9,956 nt of DNA, taken from Burkholderiaceae bacterium. GTDB taxonomy: Bacteria; Pseudomonadota; Gammaproteobacteria; Burkholderiales; Burkholderiaceae. Positions 6,804 to 9,956 of the stretch are shown in pieces. How positions within the stretch are numbered: the first letter of the stretch is position 1; the number at the start of each line of letters is the position of its first letter. Location of the stretch: positions 1-9,956 of the forward strand of contig CANBPJ010000062.1 of the NCBI GenBank assembly GCA_947371415.1, given 5' to 3'. The notes beneath the pieces are model-generated. The model ran no database searches and had not been told where the DNA came from. It was given only the letters and a program-made list of their open reading frames with translations. Both the position numbers and the translations under genes were made by a program.

Positions 6804-7898
6804 TCAAGCGCTCAGTGCCCACTGGATATGCTCAGCCACCAATACATCAGCCATCGGTAGTGCGCTAGATAGCGCCTCGCGAATCAGCACCTTATCGGCA
6901 TCCGCCACCTGAGCATCTGCCAAGGCATTACCCAAAGCTACCGCTAAGTTTCTGCGCCATCGAGAGTAGCCAATGCGACGAATAGCGCTGCCCTCGTGGC
7001 GTTTCTCAAATTGATCCTCTGTCCAAGACCAGAGTTGCAAGATGCTAGCCTTTCCGAGGCCATGACGTTCAGCAAAGTCTGGCAAGGCTGTACGTTGCGC
7101 AAACTTATTCCAAGGGCAAATGAGTTGACAATCATCGCAACCGTACACGCGATTCCCCATCGCCCTTCGGAACTCCACCGGAATGGCGTCTGGATTCTCA
7201 ATTGTCAAATACGAAATGCAGCGACGTGCATCTAATTGGTATGGGGCAGTAATAGCTTGAGTAGGGCAAATCTCAATACAAGCTTGGCAAGTTCCACAAT
7301 GTGACTCTGCCTCTTGATCTATTGGCAAAGGAACATCTACCAAGATCTCACCCAAAAAGAATGTGGACCCCGATTCTCGATTAAGCAGCAAGGTATGTTT
7401 ACCTCGCCAACCCAATCCCGCTTTACGAGCCAACTCCACCTCCATCAATGGCGCAGAATCTGTAAATACGCGATACCCAAATGAACCAATCTGCTGCTCA
7501 ATGATCTGAGCAAACTCTTGCAAACGATTGCGCATGACCTTGTGATAGTCACGACCGCGGGCATAAAGGGAAACCACTGCTTGAGTGGGCTCTGATAAAC
7601 GCTGCCACTCACCATCAAAGTCAATTGCGGGGCTTAAGTAATTCATGGTGACGCAAATCACCCTGACCGTACCCGGCACGAGCTGACCTGGGTCTGAGCG
7701 TAATTGAGCATGCCTAGCCATGTATTCCATCTGACCATGACACCCCTTCGCGAGCCACTCATTTAAGCGCTCAGTTGCGACACCAAGATGGGTGTCGGTA
7801 ATGCGCAGGCCATCAAAACCTAATTTTCGAGACTGCTCATCCAGCCATTCACGGAGATTGGACTGATCAACAGAGTTTGGCATTTTGGAAGAAGTCAT
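6804..7898 (-). CDS. queG: Epoxyqueuosine reductase QueG
   Basis: A 364-residue cytoplasmic enzyme that reduces epoxyqueuosine to queuosine at position 34 of tRNAs with GUN anticodons, using cobalamin and two [4Fe-4S] clusters. Seen: the active-site motif TDSAPLMEVELARKAGLGW, with the family's catalytic acid at Asp147, followed by RGKHTLLLN. The cluster ligands are C201xxC204xxC207xxxC211P, C227 (in ARRCISYLTIE) and C254xxC257xxxC261P. A HEAT-like helical tail (about 290-364) contains the family's RIGYSRWRRNLAVALGN. Length is normal. Two ATGs five codons apart (7898 and 7883) compete for the start and neither has a clear ribosome-binding site; I keep the longer. It is divergent from tsaE, another tRNA-modification gene, across 43 bases, and probably co-transcribed with azlC and azlD. 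Confidence 0.95.
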   Translation of the reverse strand: MTSSKMPNSVDQSNLREWLDEQSRKLGFDGLRITDTHLGVATERLNEWLAKGCHGQMEYMARHAQLRSDPGQLVPGTVRVICVTMNYLSPAIDFDGEWQRLSEPTQAVVSLYARGRDYHKVMRNRLQEFAQIIEQQIGSFGYRVFTDSAPLMEVELARKAGLGWRGKHTLLLNRESGSTFFLGEILVDVPLPIDQEAESHCGTCQACIEICPTQAITAPYQLDARRCISYLTIENPDAIPVEFRRAMGNRVYGCDDCQLICPWNKFAQRTALPDFAERHGLGKASILQLWSWTEDQFEKRHEGSAIRRIGYSRWRRNLAVALGNALADAQVADADKVLIREALSSALPMADVLVAEHIQWALSA

Positions 7899-7941
7899 CA
7901 GGAATACAGAATGTAGCTTAATAATTGAATAAACTAGGCAA
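7899..7941. promoter_or_regulatory. Short divergent gap between queG and tsaE
   Basis: Forty-three AT-rich bases separate two outward-facing start codons. A weak -10-like TACATT can be read toward queG, and TAATAATT lies in the middle, but no hexamer pair has convincing spacing. Promoter elements for both genes must lie here or extend into the opposite coding region. No operator-like repeat is visible. Confidence 0.3.
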
Positions 7942-8454
7942 ATGGCTCAGAATTCATTTACTCAACATTGTAGGCAGGAAGCAGACACCACTGCCTTGGC
8001 ACAAAACCTTGCCTTGAGTATTCACCATTTTTTTCAAGCAAATCATGGCGCCCATATCAATATCTCCCTAGAAGGTGATCTTGGAGCAGGTAAAACCACT
8101 TTTGCTCGACATCTGATTCAAGGCTTAGGATATGAAGGTAGGGTCAAGAGTCCAACCTACACCTTGTGCGAGCCCTACCCACTAAAAATCACTCACTCGA
8201 CACTCTCGATGAACCACTTTGATCTCTATCGCATGCGCGATCCACAGGAGTGGCAAGAGGCTGGATTTGTGGAGCATTTTGATGAGCCTGGCTTCTGTTT
8301 AGTGGAGTGGCCAGAAAAAGCGGAGGGCACCCTCCCCGCATTTGATATTGAAATTCATCTAGTGGCAGGTGAAGCTGAGTGCGAGAGAGAGATCACACTC
8401 ACAGCAAACTCAGATCAGGGATCAGTCGTTTTAGAGAAATTACAGCTCCCATAG
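7942..8454 (+). CDS. tsaE: tRNA t6A biosynthesis ATPase TsaE
   Basis: A 170-residue P-loop ATPase that works with TsaB and TsaD in making N6-threonylcarbamoyladenosine at position 37 of ANN-decoding tRNAs. Seen: Walker A GDLGAGKTT at 45-53, the switch-like SPTYTL at 70-75, the HFDLYRM motif (92-98) and VEWPEK at 121-126, all diagnostic of the family. Length is typical. The ATG at 7942 is preceded by a modest AGG about 5 bases upstream. The gene ends two bases before the amiC start, so the two are probably translated from one message. Its position beside an amidase gene is a widespread proteobacterial arrangement. Confidence 0.96.
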   Translation: MAQNSFTQHCRQEADTTALAQNLALSIHHFFQANHGAHINISLEGDLGAGKTTFARHLIQGLGYEGRVKSPTYTLCEPYPLKITHSTLSMNHFDLYRMRDPQEWQEAGFVEHFDEPGFCLVEWPEKAEGTLPAFDIEIHLVAGEAECEREITLTANSDQGSVVLEKLQLP

Positions 8455-8456
8455 TC

Positions 8457-9794
8457 ATGAACAAAACTCCCGCGAACGCCTCCAGAAGAAAATATCTCAC
8501 CACTTCAGCGAAGCTCATGGGCTTCATCCTATTTTTTAGTGAGGCAGATATTGCCTGGGGCGCTAAGATATTGGGCGTACGCATTTGGCCAGCGGAAGAC
8601 TACACCCGCATTACGCTCGAGTCCGATAAAGCGCTGCCGATTACCCAGCAACTCCTCACCAACCCTGATCGCTTAGTGGTGGACGTGCAAGGCATGGAAT
8701 TGAATTCCACCCTCAAAGAGTTAGTCGCCAAAGTGAAACCGAATGATCCCTATGTGTCACAAATTCGGGTGGGGCAGTTTCAGCCCGGTATGGTGCGCTT
8801 GGTATTTGACCTCAAGGAGCCCGTAAAGCCACAGCTGTTTACGCTAGACCCCGTTGCTGAATATCAATACCGTATGGTGCTTGACCTCTACCCCACTGTA
8901 CCTCCAGACCCTTTGATGGAATTGGTCAAGAGTAGTGCCCGCAAGGAAAGTGCTTTAGATAAAGCCAATGAAGAAATAGATCTGATTGCACAGTTCGCAA
9001 CTAAAAAAGAAAAAGAAGCCCCCAAGGCCCCGGTTGCACAGGCTATTCCAGATATAAAAGAGCTCCCTACCCAAGCAAAACACAAACGCCTCATCACCAT
9101 TGCCATTGATGCAGGACATGGAGGCGAGGATCCCGGCGCCATTGGCACTATGGGCTCTAAAGAAAAGCATGTCGTCCTCTCCATTGCTAAGCGCTTACGC
9201 GACAAGATTGAGAGCGACCCCTATATGCGCCCTTTCCTGACAAGAGATGGCGATTACTTTGTACCCCTTCACACCAGAGTCCAAAAAGCACGTCGAGTTG
9301 AAGCAGATTTATTTGTCTCGATTCATGCGGATGCTTTTATAGAACCCCGGGCCAAAGGCGCCTCAGTCTTTGCTTTATCTCAAATGGGCGCCAGTAGCAC
9401 CATGGCCCGCTGGATGGCCAATAAAGAAAATTCCTCGGATTTGATTGGTGGAATTAATATCAAGACCCAAGACAAGCAAGTAGCTAATCTACTGCTAGAT
9501 ATGTCGACAACTGCCCAAATCAAAGACTCACTTCAAGTAGGCACTTCAATCCTCAAGCAAATTAGCGGCTTCGCCCCCCTTCATAAAGGGAAGGTGGAGC
9601 AGGCGAGTTTTGCTGTTCTCAAGGCACCAGACATTCCCTCCATCTTGGTAGAGACCGCCTTTATCAGCAATCCCCAGGAAGAAGCGCGCCTGAATGATGA
9701 CGCCTACCAAGACCGAATTGCGGAAGCAATTATGAGGGGAATTAAGGACTATTTCTCCAAAAATCCGCCGGTTGCTAGACGAGCAAACGCCTAA
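8457..9794 (+). CDS. amiC: N-acetylmuramoyl-L-alanine amidase AmiC, Tat-exported
   Basis: A 445-residue cell-wall amidase that cleaves the bond between N-acetylmuramic acid and the stem peptide during daughter-cell separation. The N-terminus has a twin-arginine motif, S9-R10-R11-K12-Y13-L14, before a hydrophobic stretch ending near residue 36, so Tat export to the periplasm is likely. An AMIN domain follows (about 37-147, starting KILGVRIWP), which in relatives targets septal peptidoglycan. A charged linker (about 150-208) joins it to the Amidase_3 domain (about 212-435). The expected zinc ligands are His221 (DAGHGG), Glu236 (GSKEKHV) and His290 (SIHADA), with catalytic Glu399 in LVETAFISN. 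I chose the ATG at 8457 over an in-frame GTG at 8379, which would add 26 residues before the signal and overlap tsaE by 76 bases. No clear ribosome-binding site is visible, consistent with coupling to tsaE two bases upstream. Confidence 0.95.
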   Translation: MNKTPANASRRKYLTTSAKLMGFILFFSEADIAWGAKILGVRIWPAEDYTRITLESDKALPITQQLLTNPDRLVVDVQGMELNSTLKELVAKVKPNDPYVSQIRVGQFQPGMVRLVFDLKEPVKPQLFTLDPVAEYQYRMVLDLYPTVPPDPLMELVKSSARKESALDKANEEIDLIAQFATKKEKEAPKAPVAQAIPDIKELPTQAKHKRLITIAIDAGHGGEDPGAIGTMGSKEKHVVLSIAKRLRDKIESDPYMRPFLTRDGDYFVPLHTRVQKARRVEADLFVSIHADAFIEPRAKGASVFALSQMGASSTMARWMANKENSSDLIGGINIKTQDKQVANLLLDMSTTAQIKDSLQVGTSILKQISGFAPLHKGKVEQASFAVLKAPDIPSILVETAFISNPQEEARLNDDAYQDRIAEAIMRGIKDYFSKNPPVARRANA

Positions 9795-9859
9795 CAAACT
9801 CCGAATTACAAGGGCTTGGAGGCAGACGCCCAAAGACCTAGGGGCATCCATAAACTTCT

Positions 9860-9868
9860 TGCTATAAT
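9860..9868 (+). promoter_or_regulatory. Extended -10 promoter for tRNA-Lys
   Basis: TGCTATAAT combines an extended -10 TGn with a perfect TATAAT (9863-9868). Transcription would start near 9875, about six bases before the mature tRNA. No -35 hexamer is seen at normal spacing; the extended -10 could compensate. The placement supports independent tRNA transcription rather than read-through from amiC. Confidence 0.65.
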
Positions 9869-9880
9869 CTTTGTCTTACT

Positions 9881-9956
9881 GGGTCGGTAGCTCAGTCGGT
9901 AGAGCAGCGGACTTTTAATCCGTTGGTCGCGAGTTCGAATCTCGCCCGACCCACCA
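9881..9956 (+). tRNA. tRNA-Lys (anticodon UUU)
   Basis: A complete 76-base cloverleaf. The acceptor stem GGGTCGG pairs perfectly with CCGACCC, the D-stem is GCTC/GAGC, and the T-arm is GCGAG-TTCGAAT-CTCGC. The anticodon loop CTTTTAA is closed by CGGA/TCCG and gives anticodon TTT, hence lysine (AAA/AAG). The discriminator is A and the CCA end is encoded; the window stops at its last base. In known bacteria this tRNA carries t6A at position 37, the modification that the nearby tsaE product helps make. Confidence 0.98.

Noticed and set aside
8379..8456. GTG at 8379 as the amidase start
   Set aside because: It would overlap tsaE by 76 bases and add a charged 26-residue extension ahead of a good Tat signal peptide.
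9812..9831. GGGC...GCCC stem between amiC and the tRNA, as an amiC terminator
   Set aside because: Only four continuous base pairs with a large loop and no T-tract; too weak to call.
9546..9851. Antisense frame of 101 codons over the amiC 3' end
   Set aside because: Its sequence is the complement of conserved amidase codons, with no ribosome-binding site or recognisable product.
1..9956. CRISPR arrays, insertion sequences, toxin-antitoxin or defence genes
   Set aside because: No regularly spaced repeats, transposase motifs, terminal inverted repeats or small toxin-like gene pairs are visible. Nearly all sequence is accounted for by recognised families.

Overview
The window looks like ordinary chromosome from a betaproteobacterium of the Burkholderiales. 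The moderate base composition and the protein character suggest a freshwater Polynucleobacter-like lineage, but this is inferred from recognising families, not from a search. There are eight complete protein genes, one gene cut by the left edge, and a complete tRNA-Lys that ends exactly at the right edge. I see no insertion sequence, CRISPR array, prophage gene or obviously foreign segment, and no gene-free stretch longer than about 170 bases.

Left third (1-5613) is a divergent catabolic locus. On the minus strand a class V serine/alanine--glyoxylate aminotransferase is followed by a small GlcG/HbpS-type protein that is cut off. On the plus strand an FCD-subfamily GntR regulator overlaps by four bases a 1034-residue FAD/iron-sulfur dehydrogenase of the YdiJ (D-2-hydroxyacid dehydrogenase) type. 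The intergenic region of roughly 170 bases contains two copies of TGTATRCAAAAT, one beside each predicted promoter, plus two further dyads. This is the most informative regulatory structure here. The likely logic is that the GntR protein senses a small organic acid and controls oxidation of a 2-hydroxyacid (possibly glycolate, D-lactate or D-2-hydroxyglutarate) on one side and transamination of glyoxylate on the other.

Middle (5634-7898, all minus strand) is a probable transcription unit queG-azlC-azlD: epoxyqueuosine reductase for tRNA modification, then a two-component AzlCD-type membrane exporter whose genes overlap by one base. It converges on the dehydrogenase gene with only 20 bases between the stop codons.

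Right part (7942-9956, plus strand) carries tsaE (tRNA t6A synthesis ATPase) and, two bases later, amiC (periplasmic N-acetylmuramoyl-L-alanine amidase with a visible twin-arginine signal). A tRNA-Lys(UUU) with its own extended -10 promoter follows. queG and tsaE are divergent across 43 bases. This is a familiar housekeeping arrangement, although mutL, which often follows the amidase, is not directly downstream here.

I found no convincing new defence or mobile system. The items most worth following up are the divergent hydroxyacid/glyoxylate locus with its paired operators, the unknown substrate of the dehydrogenase, and the role of the small GlcG/HbpS-like partner.
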